From assembly GCA_050951725.1 (NCBI GenBank), contig JBMNJO010000012.1, forward strand, positions 248,001 to 312,000: a DNA stretch of 64,000 nucleotides. The letters are read 5' to 3'. This DNA comes from DTU052 sp050951725 (GTDB lineage Bacteria; Bacillota; Syntrophomonadia; Syntrophomonadales; DTU052). The notes beneath the pieces were generated by a model. The model had not been told where the DNA came from and did not search any database. It was given only the letters and a program-made list of their open reading frames with translations. How positions within the stretch are numbered: the stretch's first letter is position 1; each line of letters opens with the position of its first letter. A program made the position numbers and the translations under genes. Positions 35,163 through 44,350 of the stretch are shown piece after piece.

Positions 35163-36676
35163 CAGCTTGTGTGAATAACAAATTGTGAGACATCAAGTTA
35201 AGCTTTTTCAAGCCTTCTAACTGTATGTCACATTAATTGGCCCAAAATGAGGGTCTACTTGGCCCACGACAACCGGTATACCTTCATGAAATTGACCACT
35301 GCACATGTAAATCGCCAATAGTTTCGCACCTTATCTAAGCCCCGGTGGAGAAACTGGCGCAATTTAAGCTGCTCTTTAATAAATCCAAATACTGGTTCTA
35401 CAGACGTTTGCCTGAGTCGATAGCGGGCGCGGCCATGTTTAGTCCTAAGTTTTCTGCGCATTAAGTATCTTCGGTTGGCATTTTTAGGAATACGTCCGCG
35501 TGGCGGCTTTGCTTCCCGCCATTCACTGTGTTTAACCTTATCGGGTGGGATGAATGCCTCTATTTTGGCTTCTTCCAGAAATATCAGGTTATCTTCGCTA
35601 TAGTAACCGGCATCAGCACTAAGTTCCTTGATCTTTCTTCCTGTGTTTGCTATCGCTTGACTGACTACTGGTGGTAGATGAGTTACATCAGCCGCTTGGT
35701 TACTGATGTCAGAGGCAACGATTACATGGGTTTCAGCGTCTACGGCAATCTGACAATTGTAACCCTGGATGAATGCCTTATCTGAATTGCGCATAATTCG
35801 AGATTCCATATCCGTGAAATTTCGCTGGGATTTGTCCTTGGGAACCGACGCCTTGGCTGTTTTGCGCGGCCTGTGCTGTTTGCCCTTTTTCTCAGCCTTC
35901 TCTTTTTGGGCTATTTGTTCTTTCTCAGCTTTTTCACGTGCTTCTGCTTCGAGTTCAGCCATAGCCTTGCGGATGGCTTCCCGCCGCTTTTCGGCAGTGG
36001 AGAGTTCTTCCGGTAACGACCATCCGTTACCTTGGCCATAACGGGCATCTTCCTCCTGATCGATGCGGTCGGCTTCTTTCAGGTAGTCATTGATGTATTT
36101 GGTCAAACGGTCTTCTTCTTTTTTCATTCGAGCATAACTCATGGCGCTGTGTTTGGAGGCGCTTGCCTTGATCTTGGTTCCATCGACAGCAATCTGGTTC
36201 AACCTAACCAGACCAGCTTTATCGGCCAGTACAACACTTTGCACGAATAGGTCTCCTAAAGCTTTGAGGTGTCGCCTCCGGAACTCTGAGATAGTCCAGT
36301 GGTCTGGTTGCTGATTGGCTGAAAGATATCGAAAACCGATGTCATCGTGTAGTGCCTTTTCAATTTTCCTGGAGGAATGTATGCCTTTTGATACCGCGTA
36401 AAACAGGACTTTCACCATCATAACCGGTGAGTATGGCGGATACCCTTTCGACTCAGTATAGCTTTCATAAATGGCCGAAAGATCGAGGGTCCCCACAACC
36501 TCGTCAATGAATTTGGCCGGATGATCATCGGGTATCCAGTCATGCATAGAAGGTGGAAAAAGCATTATCTGATGTTGGTCGTACTCTCTAAATTTCTTCA
36601 TATTGGATAATTCGCTATTTGAAGGGATATTCCTTCTTGTAAAAGTATTTTTATGCATGGTTATTCACACAAGCTG
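35163..36676. mobile_element. IS1182-family insertion sequence, complete
   Basis: A 1514-base element bounded by perfect 17-base inverted repeats (CAGCTTGTGTGAATAAC at 35163-35179 and its complement at 36660-36676). It is flanked by direct CTAG (35159-35162 and 36677-36680), consistent with a 4-base target duplication. One transposase gene fills it. Confidence 0.85.
35255..36658 (-). CDS. IS1182-family transposase
   Basis: A 467-residue DDE transposase. The N-terminal domain (Phe-Pro-Pro-Ser-Met-His-Asp-Trp-Ile-Pro-Asp-Asp-His) is typical of IS1182. The catalytic aspartates fit Val-Asp-Gly-Thr-Lys near residue 168 and Asp-Ala-Gly-Tyr-Tyr near 345, with the Glu near residue 435. A charged Lys/Glu helix (about 210-270) lies between. 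Met at 36601 (Met-Lys-Lys-Phe) is an equally possible start, since neither has a clear ribosome binding site. Confidence 0.9.
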   Translation of the reverse strand: MHKNTFTRRNIPSNSELSNMKKFREYDQHQIMLFPPSMHDWIPDDHPAKFIDEVVGTLDLSAIYESYTESKGYPPYSPVMMVKVLFYAVSKGIHSSRKIEKALHDDIGFRYLSANQQPDHWTISEFRRRHLKALGDLFVQSVVLADKAGLVRLNQIAVDGTKIKASASKHSAMSYARMKKEEDRLTKYINDYLKEADRIDQEEDARYGQGNGWSLPEELSTAEKRREAIRKAMAELEAEAREKAEKEQIAQKEKAEKKGKQHRPRKTAKASVPKDKSQRNFTDMESRIMRNSDKAFIQGYNCQIAVDAETHVIVASDISNQAADVTHLPPVVSQAIANTGRKIKELSADAGYYSEDNLIFLEEAKIEAFIPPDKVKHSEWREAKPPRGRIPKNANRRYLMRRKLRTKHGRARYRLRQTSVEPVFGFIKEQLKLRQFLHRGLDKVRNYWRFTCAVVNFMKVYRLSWAK

Positions 36677-36828
36677 CTAGGATACCTGCGTACGGAGAAA
36701 TCTGTGCGTAGAAGCGTATCGACGAAAGTACCTCTCGGAGAGAGGGCGAGCAAGGCGGAGTAATATCTGGTTTTGGCAACCTCAAGCGAGCGGGTTATAA
36801 TTCTAGAAAAACCTAATGGAGTTCCGTA

Positions 36829-37614
36829 ATGAAAGAGATAGTCACGAATAGAAAGATTGGTCGATTTGATCTGGACAACGGTTATACCCAAATAGAAGAT
36901 GTGGTGGTCACTGAACAAGCTCTTACGGTTTGTATAAACGGACAGAATCTGGTTACCCTCCTTTGTACGCCGGAATACCTGGAGGACTTGACGGTCGGTT
37001 ATTTGGCAAGCGAAGGATTTATAACCACCTGGGATGATCTGGAGGAACTCAGTGTGAATAGGACGACTGGAGAAAGTCGCGTTACTCTAAGAGGGTCTCA
37101 AGGAGAGGCCGAAAAGACCTTTCTCCACCGTTATGTGACTACGGGCGCGGGCAAGGGAGTATCCTTTTCCCAGCTATCAGATCCCCGATTAAGTAAAGAA
37201 CTGCCTGGTGACTACCGCGCAGAACCAACAGACATTATTAGCATGATGAAAACCCTCCAGGAGAGTTCAGCCCTACACCGGGATACAGGAGGGGTGCATA
37301 CGGTTGCCTTAGGACAAAACGGGGTGCTTCATCTGCAACGAGATGACATTGGGCGCCATAATGCGGTAGACAAGGTTTTTGGTTACTGCCTGAGGAATAA
37401 GATAATGATGGGGGATAAGGTCCTCTTGATCAGTGGACGGGTTTCTTCAGAGATTGCCTTGAAGGCGGTAAAAATGGGGATTCAGATTCTGGTATCAAAG
37501 TCTGCGCCCACTGATATGGCTATCGGATTCGCTGAAAGACTTGGACTCACTCTGGTGGGATTTACCAGAGGCAGAAGGTTCAACATTTACTCTCATTCAT
37601 ACCGGGTGGTTTAA
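36829..37614 (+). CDS. fdhD: FdhD family sulfur carrier for formate dehydrogenase
   Basis: A 261-residue FdhD protein, which transfers sulfur from a cysteine desulfurase to the molybdenum or tungsten cofactor of formate dehydrogenase. Recognised by Glu-Tyr-Leu-Glu-Asp-Leu-Thr-Val-Gly near residue 49, Asp-Thr-Gly-Gly-Val-His-Thr near 150 and Asp-Ile-Gly-Arg-His-Asn-Ala-Val-Asp-Lys near 170. The loop that normally carries the persulfide cysteine reads Thr-Thr-Gly-Ala-Gly-Lys-Gly (Ala at 107), so the usual Cys is missing. The next gene is mobB, supporting a molybdoenzyme role. Confidence 0.9.
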   Translation: MKEIVTNRKIGRFDLDNGYTQIEDVVVTEQALTVCINGQNLVTLLCTPEYLEDLTVGYLASEGFITTWDDLEELSVNRTTGESRVTLRGSQGEAEKTFLHRYVTTGAGKGVSFSQLSDPRLSKELPGDYRAEPTDIISMMKTLQESSALHRDTGGVHTVALGQNGVLHLQRDDIGRHNAVDKVFGYCLRNKIMMGDKVLLISGRVSSEIALKAVKMGIQILVSKSAPTDMAIGFAERLGLTLVGFTRGRRFNIYSHSYRVV

Positions 37615-37626
37615 GGAGGCTTTTAT

Positions 37627-38121
37627 ATGGTGCCAGTTATATCGTTCATTGGCCGTCATAATTCTGGCAAGACTACCGTTCTGCAAAAGGTGATTCGCAT
37701 TCTCAGCGATCAGGGCTGTCGCGTAGGAGTTATTAAACACTCCTCGCATGACTTCAATATAGATGTGCCAGATACGGATTCTTTCCGCCTATTTCAGGCG
37801 GGTGCCCGGGCCATATCTGTTTCATCAGCCCAAAAGCTGGCGTTTTACAAACACGTACAGGAAGATACATCCCTGGATGAGCTGTGTCGGCTGATGCAGG
37901 ACGATGTTGACATAATCTTTACCGAAGGATTCAAGCGGGAAGACCGGCCCAAGATTGAAGTGGCACGGCAGGGTATTAGCAGTGATCTGATAAACCCGCA
38001 TAATCTGATAGCGTTAGTAGTAGATTTTCCGGTCAGCGAAGTCAAGGTTCCAGTGTTCGGATTCGACGATGCCGAATCCTTATGCCGTTTTATACAGGAT
38101 AACTTTATGGCCGATAATTAA
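37627..38121 (+). CDS. mobB: Molybdopterin-guanine dinucleotide biosynthesis protein MobB
   Basis: A 164-residue P-loop GTPase that assists MobA in forming the guanine dinucleotide form of the molybdenum cofactor. The P-loop Gly-Arg-His-Asn-Ser-Gly-Lys-Thr-Thr is at about residues 8-16, and Thr-Glu-Gly-Phe-Lys near 100. It follows fdhD by 12 bases behind AAGGAGG. No mobA or formate dehydrogenase gene is in the window. Confidence 0.93.
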   Translation: MVPVISFIGRHNSGKTTVLQKVIRILSDQGCRVGVIKHSSHDFNIDVPDTDSFRLFQAGARAISVSSAQKLAFYKHVQEDTSLDELCRLMQDDVDIIFTEGFKREDRPKIEVARQGISSDLINPHNLIALVVDFPVSEVKVPVFGFDDAESLCRFIQDNFMADN

Positions 38122-38133
38122 TGGGGTGATTTT

Positions 38134-39942
38134 ATGAATGACCGGGTAAAAGTGAGGATTCAAACAGCTTCCGAACCTTTGGTCTCATGGCTGTTCAGAG
38201 GGCAGACAGTGTGGGAAGCGGTCCAACAGGCCGGCATATTGCAGAGGGGAGACTGCGGAGGCCGGGGAATATGTCTTAAGTGTAAGGCACGGGTAGAAGG
38301 TGATGTTTCACCTCCTACGACCGAAGAACTGTCTGCATTGAGTCCGGAAGAGATTTCCCAGGGTTACAGGCTGACCTGCAAGTGTCATGCCCTGGGAGAG
38401 ACCTCGGTCTTCCTCCCGGAAATCAGAATCGCCAACCTAAAAACCGGGCTTTTAATGTTTGAAAGGTATCCCGGGATACTGTCGGCGGTGCGTCCTGTCA
38501 ACACCCACATACCTCCCTTTGACCGAAAAAGGCCGATACCATTGCTGGAACGTATTGAGTGGGCCTTCGCTGGCTACGACCTGGAAATTACCCCTTCGAA
38601 TCTCAACACAATCGCCCAACTGGACCAGGGGGATGGCTTTCGGATCGTAGGCGGTTTAATTGACTCAACCGTTTTACGGATTCATCCACGGGGAAAAGGT
38701 GTTTTTTGCGGTCTGGCTCTCGATATCGGTACCACTTCTTTATCCTGTGCACTTATCGACCTGGTGAGTGGAGTTATTCTGGGGGAAGCGGGAATCCCGA
38801 ACTCACAGATTACTTATGGCCGTGATATCCTGGCGCGAATCAGTTATGTAATGGAAAATGAACATGGTTTACAGATGATGAGGGACAGAGTTATACAGGA
38901 TGTGGCCAGTATGGTAAGCGACCTGCTGGCAGGGTTGGATGTTGCTTACGAAGATATATTGGAAATGACAGTGGTTGGCAATCCGGTAATGCTGCACTTT
39001 TTATTGGGGGTTGACCCCAGAGGCCTGGGGCAAGCACCCTACGTTGGATTGTTTAAGAAGCTGACTTCGGCACGGGCGAGGAGTCTCGGCTTACCGATGC
39101 ATCCTGCAGGACGGGTCTTGCTCTTACCACAAATCGCAGGATTTTTGGGCTCGGATATAATAGCATGCCTGTTGGCAGTTGATGACAGTGCCCCGGATAG
39201 TTTTCTGCTGGTTGATATAGGAACTAATGGTGAGATGGTTCTCAAGCACGGAAACCGGATGGTGGCCTGTTCTGTGGCGGCTGGTTCGGCCTTCGAGGGG
39301 GGAGATATCACCAGCGGAATGGTGGCCCGTGGGGGAGCAATTGACCGGTTTTGGCTGGACGAAGGGGAACTGAAATACAACGTTATTGGTTTTGGCAAAC
39401 CCGAGGGAATCTGTGGATCGGGATTGGTCGACCTGTTGCGGGTACTATTGGATATGGATGTACTGGATGAGACCGGCCTTATCAATCCCGGAAAGTACCC
39501 CGGGGTATGGCGTGATACCGAGAGAGGCGTTGAACTGGTTATTATAAATGAAACTGAGACAGCTTCGGGGACTCCGGTGGTGTTTAATCAGCAGGATGTG
39601 CGCCAGCTGCAGCTGGCCAAAGGGGCAGTTCGAGCTGGGATCGATATCTTGATGAAAGAAGTCGGGGTAGTGCCCGAGCATATAAAAGAAATACTATTCG
39701 CTGGGGCGTTTGGTAATTATCTTAACCCCAACTCAGTTATGAGTATAGGCATGATACCCCAGTTTCAGTCCGAGAAGATAAAGGTGGTTGGAAATGCAGC
39801 TCTGCGGGGAGCCCTTGCGGCTTTAATACTGGTCCCTGAGCGGGAGAAGGCGCAGCGGTATGCCGACGAGGTGAGAGCGGTAGAATTGGCCGATCACCCT
39901 GATTTCTCGCGGATTTTTGTCGAGAGTATGGCTTTGAAGTAA
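38134..39942 (+). CDS. ASKHA-domain [2Fe-2S] protein (RACo-like, DUF4445)
   Basis: A 602-residue protein. The N-terminal ferredoxin-like domain carries the Cys-x5-Cys-x2-Cys pattern at about residues 47-56 (Asp-Cys-Gly-Gly-Arg-Gly-Ile-Cys-Leu-Lys-Cys) and a further Cys in Leu-Thr-Cys-Lys-Cys. The C-terminal part is an ASKHA ATPase with Leu-Asp-Ile-Gly-Thr-Thr-Ser near residue 199 and Val-Asp-Ile-Gly-Thr-Asn-Gly near 359. RACo-type relatives reductively activate corrinoid methyl-transfer proteins with ATP. No corrinoid protein is encoded nearby, so the partner is unknown. It lies 12 bases after mobB and ends in a terminator. Confidence 0.85.
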   Translation: MNDRVKVRIQTASEPLVSWLFRGQTVWEAVQQAGILQRGDCGGRGICLKCKARVEGDVSPPTTEELSALSPEEISQGYRLTCKCHALGETSVFLPEIRIANLKTGLLMFERYPGILSAVRPVNTHIPPFDRKRPIPLLERIEWAFAGYDLEITPSNLNTIAQLDQGDGFRIVGGLIDSTVLRIHPRGKGVFCGLALDIGTTSLSCALIDLVSGVILGEAGIPNSQITYGRDILARISYVMENEHGLQMMRDRVIQDVASMVSDLLAGLDVAYEDILEMTVVGNPVMLHFLLGVDPRGLGQAPYVGLFKKLTSARARSLGLPMHPAGRVLLLPQIAGFLGSDIIACLLAVDDSAPDSFLLVDIGTNGEMVLKHGNRMVACSVAAGSAFEGGDITSGMVARGGAIDRFWLDEGELKYNVIGFGKPEGICGSGLVDLLRVLLDMDVLDETGLINPGKYPGVWRDTERGVELVIINETETASGTPVVFNQQDVRQLQLAKGAVRAGIDILMKEVGVVPEHIKEILFAGAFGNYLNPNSVMSIGMIPQFQSEKIKVVGNAALRGALAALILVPEREKAQRYADEVRAVELADHPDFSRIFVESMALK

Positions 39943-39956
39943 GCGATAAGTTGATT

Positions 39957-40000
39957 AAAAAGACCCGGTCCGGAAAAAATGATGGACCGGGTCTTTTTTT
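39957..40000 (+). terminator. Intrinsic terminator of the fdhD-mobB-ASKHA unit
   Basis: AGACCCGGTCC at 39961-39971 pairs with GGACCGGGTCT at 39984-39994, followed by TTTTTT. Confidence 0.92.
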
Positions 40001-40004
40001 CGTT

Positions 40005-40497
40005 TTGAACACCCGTATGTGTTTACGGTAAGTTCTTGAACAACGGGTTGATAACCATTCCAGTCAAGAGTTTAGGATAAAAATAAGTTGATTTCTGCGG
40101 CATCTTATCTCCGGCCTGGGCCACGGCAACCACCTCTTCCACCTTGGTAGGATTCAGTAAGAAGGCCAGTTGGTGGCTCCCCTCATTAACCTGAGCTACA
40201 GCCCAATCTTCATCTCTGGTGTAGCTCAAATTGTCCCGGTTTTTCCGGTCTGCTTCATTTATCCCCAGCAGTCGGGATAACACCAGGTTGTCTAACAACG
40301 CCACGTCAAGTTTTTTCCAGGAGAGTGACATCTCTTTGGGCATAAGGCTTTTTGCCTGGTTCATGTTCTTGATGGTTAAGAAATACAGTGATTTTTCCGG
40401 GGTATACATGCCAAAGACATGTTTCTTTTTGCCCCGATTGGCCAAATCGGTCATAAACTCAGACAGACCAAGTGATGAATCAAATTCTTCAATATCA
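40005..40497. repeat. Direct repeat, left copy (493 bases)
   Basis: This stretch matches 45054-45546 at a constant offset of 5049 bases. It covers the 3' end of the DUF1015 gene. The left copy is cut at 40497 by an IS end; the right copy runs on into the full gene. Confidence 0.85.
40023..40497 (-). pseudogene. 3' fragment of the DUF1015 gene
   Basis: The C-terminal 158 or so residues of the 437-residue DUF1015 protein at 45072-46385 are repeated here, without start or upstream part. The break coincides with the terminal repeat of the IS at 40497. It is not expected to be expressed as a working protein. Confidence 0.85.
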
Positions 40498-41982
40498 TTC
40501 CACTGCAAAAACAGGTTGTTTAACCCCTATGGGGGTTTTCAATAGTAAAAATTGTCTTGAGCAGATAGCTCAAAAAGTTCTTTTTCAACTGAAGATCGCT
40601 AATTTAGACCTCCATTACTATGGTTTTGTGTTCGTTAACCTAAATTTGGGCATAATATCCCTGCTTTTGGCCTTTTCGGCTTCCTTAGCTTGCCCAGAGC
40701 CATCCGGGAAAACTGCTTAATATTTCGGGCTATAATTTTGTAAGCAGTGACCAAGTAAGTTTTTAGCACGCCACGTGTGTAAAGGTTATTCAGATCTTCC
40801 CCTCTTTTTAGAGCGGAGTTGGTTGCTTCGATTCCAGCACGATAACTGGTGTTTTCACGTCTGACCGCAATATTGTGTATTTGATCTCTAACCCGGTCAG
40901 CCTGGATGGTTTTTAAACTAACCCGTAATATCCGGTCTTTCTTCTGGGTCTTTACTGGACATATATCAAAATTCGGGCATCCTTGGCAATCCTCGTGTTT
41001 GAAGTGGCAACTGCTAGTCTTGGAACCGGGATTGAAATCGCTTCTAAATGGGATCTTGCCCTGGGGACAACTGATTATTTTCATATCATCATCAAACTTA
41101 AAACTGGTTGTGGAAAGTTTATCTGATGGAGCCTTACGTCCGGTCATATCTGTATAGTGTAGGTTAACCTCTAGCTCATCTGCCATTTCTATGACCTCTT
41201 GGCCGTAGTAACCTCCATCTAAGTAGATGTCCTTTACATCCGTCCTTTGTTTGATGATGGGTATGCGCTCCTTAGCCATCTCTACATCGCTGATGTTATT
41301 GGGTTGTACTGAAAAGTCGGTAATCACCTGAATCGGGTTTTCTTTGCTACTGGTTTCGCTCACGTTTAAAACGTAGCCGCTATGGTTCTTACCCGCTTTG
41401 TTACGGAAGGTAGCGTCACTATCATAAGCTGATTGCAGGGAACCGCTTTCAATTTCACTACTGGGCTTGGCGAGCCATATTCCCTTAGATTCATCGAAGG
41501 CAGCCTGTTCGCCTAGAAAACGCTTAAGCAGAACCATTTCTCGTTTTGAAGCAAGGTTACGATCCTTATTTGCCAAGTTATCTACCTCTTGCATGAGGTT
41601 AAGGACTTTCTGGAACCTGCTTTCCAGTTCCTGATTTCTAGTTCTGTATAGTAAATCAGTTCTGAAGCTATCTCTTAACACTTGTTTGAGATTATCGGAA
41701 AGCATGTTAGAAGCAATGCCTCTTACCGCTTGAACCAATACATCCAGGGCTAACGAGAGTCTACCGGCTTTCTTGATATTGGGAGAAATCAAGGTAGAAT
41801 CCATACGCTGGTCATCGGTTTTTATCCCGGCTTGTTCGATAAAATTCTTGGTTAGGATTTCAAACTGTTGGAAAATCACTTCATCTTGCTCGGGATACTC
41901 TAATATGTGCCTATAAACTCTTTCTCTGAATTCGTAAAGGGTACGTTCAGCCAGGTAAACCTCACCCAGGTTTCTTATACCT
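40497..41982. mobile_element. Truncated second-type IS1182-like element
   Basis: This segment matches 48766-50251 with constant offset 8269 and at least one substitution (at 40612). The left terminal repeat is present, but the right about 420 bases, including the transposase start and right terminal repeat, are missing. Confidence 0.85.
40635..41982 (-). pseudogene. C-terminal part of IS1182-like transposase
   Basis: About the last 440 residues of the 570-residue transposase encoded at 48904-50616. The N-terminal domain is gone because the copy ends at 41982, so it is not expected to transpose. Confidence 0.85.
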
Positions 41983-41983
41983 T

Positions 41984-42085
41984 CAAGCAGAAGATGAAGC
42001 TGAGCTTCAAGATATGTTGGACAAGTTAAGAAAGGCTATGGATTGCCTTTTACTGTTACTGCTAGCCCATAATATCCAGCAATAG
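41984..42085 (+). pseudogene. C-terminal remnant of an unknown plus-strand gene
   Basis: A frame of 33 residues ends in TAG at 42083-42085. It is acidic then leucine-rich (Leu-Gln-Asp-Met-Leu-Asp-Lys-Leu-Arg-Lys, then six Leu) and looks like the end of a helical protein. It is wedged between the truncated IS and the left end of the transposon; the parent gene is not in the window. Confidence 0.4.
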
Positions 42086-42152
42086 ACGGCGTTAGTTGTC
42101 CAAAAGTTGACGGATATAGCGTCCAACAATTGCCCCGTAGGGGCAGGGAGAA

Positions 42153-42953
42153 CTAAACCAGCTCTCCCTGAATGACCAACTTGACCATGTGATCATCAAT
42201 AATTCTCCGATTGTTCTGCGCCCCATAAAGCAGGCAGTGAGTGCAGACCTTGTTAACCATCCTTGCTGCTCCACCGGAGAACTTAAAAATCTCATCGATA
42301 GCGTTATCGGAGAAGATATCATGATCGGCACCTGCGTATTCCAGGTGTCGTTTTATGTAAGCTCCAACCTCAGCTCTGTCAAGGTGGGGCAGCCTGCAAA
42401 TAAGGTCAATCCTTTGTCTTATCGCTGCATATGATTGAAGCTTGAGCCTTTCCCAGAGTTCGTTTTGACCAACCAAAACTAATGCCATGGGACTCTGAGC
42501 ATCCATTTTGAAGTTCAACAAGAACCGGACCTCTTCTAGCATCTCCCTATCCAACAGATGGGCTTCATCAACGATTACGACCGGCTGCAACTTATGGATG
42601 CCCTTCATCAGTTCAATCTCTTTATGCAGTTGACGCTTAGCATCACCCCGATAGAATTTGGCTTCACACCCTAACTGCTCAAGTAAGCCTTTGTAAAAAT
42701 GCCTCGGTGTAAGCTTTGAATCCGCTAGGTACATTACCATGAATTTAGTATTATCCAGGATATCTTTAAACCTTCGAATAGTTGTGGTCTTTCCTGTCCC
42801 ACAGTCCCCGGTTACGACTATAAATTGCTGGCGCTCCGCGGCGTATTCCAGTCTTCCCAGGGTCTCTTCAATCCGGTGCGACTGGAACAACTGATCTGTT
42901 GGGATATCCCTTGAAAACGGGGTTCTGTTAAACCCATAGAAACCCTCAAACAT
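42153..42953 (-). CDS. Transposon AAA ATPase (ExeA/TnsC-like)
   Basis: A 266-residue AAA+ ATPase. Walker A Gly-Asp-Cys-Gly-Thr-Gly-Lys-Thr-Thr is at about residues 49-57, Walker B Val-Val-Ile-Val-Asp-Glu-Ala-His near 124, and the sensor region Val-Leu-Val-Gly-Gln-Asn-Glu-Leu near 160. Proteins of this kind act as target selectors or transposition regulators beside a Mu-type transposase. Its start overlaps the transposase stop by eight bases. Confidence 0.9.
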   Translation of the reverse strand: MFEGFYGFNRTPFSRDIPTDQLFQSHRIEETLGRLEYAAERQQFIVVTGDCGTGKTTTIRRFKDILDNTKFMVMYLADSKLTPRHFYKGLLEQLGCEAKFYRGDAKRQLHKEIELMKGIHKLQPVVIVDEAHLLDREMLEEVRFLLNFKMDAQSPMALVLVGQNELWERLKLQSYAAIRQRIDLICRLPHLDRAEVGAYIKRHLEYAGADHDIFSDNAIDEIFKFSGGAARMVNKVCTHCLLYGAQNNRRIIDDHMVKLVIQGELV

Positions 42954-44301
42954 TATCTTCGCCCTCCTTCCGAACTTTTCGGTAGGAGACGACTGGGATG
43001 GGAGGTTTCATACGCTCTTGATTCTTTTTCGCTGCGGCGCTTAGTAACCGTGATGAATCTGCTGGTTCCGGCAGTAAATGCTCTGGCAGCCGGGGCCTTT
43101 TTCCACTATGCTCTCCAATCACCATTTGGCGCACCCTAAAGGGTTCATGGCTTTCGTATTCAATGGTTAATTCGCTGGTATCAGCCGGATCATAAATAAC
43201 ACTTACTTTGCACCCGATAAAGTTGAGCCCAACTTCGTACTTGCGGCCTTCGAAGCTTATGCAGCCTGATTTATCCACTTTTCGTTCTTCACAATGCATA
43301 AAGGCATTGGCTAATGTTTCGGGATCTATGTATTTCAAGGGATGTTTATCGCTGTGATAAGCAGCATACGGGGTAATGTTCCCGCTCAATCCAGTGTGTG
43401 GTTTATGCTGATAACATTCCTCCAGCCACACTGCGAACAATTGGTTCAATCTGTCCAGGCTTTGCGGTTTCTCCAGTGGCACTTCTGCCAGGAATGAGTC
43501 TACTAATCTATTGAACCTCTCCGGTTTTCCGGTAGCTTCAGGAGAATAGGGCTTGGCGTAGAGTAAGCGAATACCCATTTTGGAACAGGCCCTAATCATC
43601 CATTTGGTTCGATACTGACTGCCGTTATCAAAGTATACTTTTTCAGGCACTCCATACTTCAGAATTGCCTGGCGGAACGCATCTTCTACAATGATTTGAT
43701 CGAGCATGGGATAGAATTGTCCATGCAGGATAAGCCGGGTAGCGTCATCGATGAAGATTACCAAGTAAACTTGTTTCTTGCGTCCATCCTGGCCAATAGG
43801 CAGGTATGGGCCGTATTTCAAGTCCGAATGCCATAATTGATTGCGATATTTCTTTTGATAACGCCGAGCGGCGGTGCCGCTTTCAGCGTAAAGCTTCATA
43901 TGTCGGGCACTGTACCCACGCTCCGCAAGTTTTTCCTGCAGGGTACTGCGCTTGATTTGGCCAGGCTCAGCTAACCCCTCCCACTCCAGGATCTGAATTA
44001 TCTGTGATATGCTGCGACTTGGTACCTGCCTGCGCAACAGGATGGCTTGTTCAAGAATTTCTGGCGGGATGGCTTCACTGGTCCGGCAACCTCTCTTACC
44101 TTTCGGCTTTAGTCCGGAAAAACCTTCTCTTCGGTATTGGGTTAGATAACGGCGCAAGGTTCGTTCTGATATCCCGGATTCTTCGCATATCCTGGCTTTA
44201 ATCTGTCGGGCCCGTGCATTATCTAAACCCTCGGCCAGAAGTGGAGATAACAGTTGCATCCGCTGGGCAGCAATTTCCTCGGCTTTCTTTTGGTCCTTCA
44301 T
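42946..44301 (-). CDS. Transposase with Mu/rve-type integrase core (copy 2)
   Basis: A 451-residue DDE recombinase identical in product to the gene at 25680-27035 and with the same domain order. In this copy the ATPase partner and zinc-finger gene are complete, so this is the likely active source element. It overlaps the ATPase gene by eight bases, and a GGAGG site precedes the ATG. Confidence 0.92.
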   Translation of the reverse strand: MKDQKKAEEIAAQRMQLLSPLLAEGLDNARARQIKARICEESGISERTLRRYLTQYRREGFSGLKPKGKRGCRTSEAIPPEILEQAILLRRQVPSRSISQIIQILEWEGLAEPGQIKRSTLQEKLAERGYSARHMKLYAESGTAARRYQKKYRNQLWHSDLKYGPYLPIGQDGRKKQVYLVIFIDDATRLILHGQFYPMLDQIIVEDAFRQAILKYGVPEKVYFDNGSQYRTKWMIRACSKMGIRLLYAKPYSPEATGKPERFNRLVDSFLAEVPLEKPQSLDRLNQLFAVWLEECYQHKPHTGLSGNITPYAAYHSDKHPLKYIDPETLANAFMHCEERKVDKSGCISFEGRKYEVGLNFIGCKVSVIYDPADTSELTIEYESHEPFRVRQMVIGEHSGKRPRLPEHLLPEPADSSRLLSAAAKKNQERMKPPIPVVSYRKVRKEGEDNV

Positions 44302-44350
44302 GCTGATTTCCTCCTTTGTCAGGTTTCAGCATGAGTCTATCCCATGTCCA

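Larger units (their letters stand above)
35079..36790 (+). mobile_element. Group II intron remnant (5' domain I), split by an IS
   Basis: Segments 35079-35162 and 36677-about 36790 join across the IS into typical domain I sequence: GTGCCCAGCC, GGTGAAAGTCCGG, CCCCGTAGCTAG and then CGACGAAAGTACCTC. The reverse transcriptase gene and domains V/VI are absent. The 5' end abuts a terminator T-run, the kind of site used by class C introns, though the class is uncertain. Confidence 0.7.
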
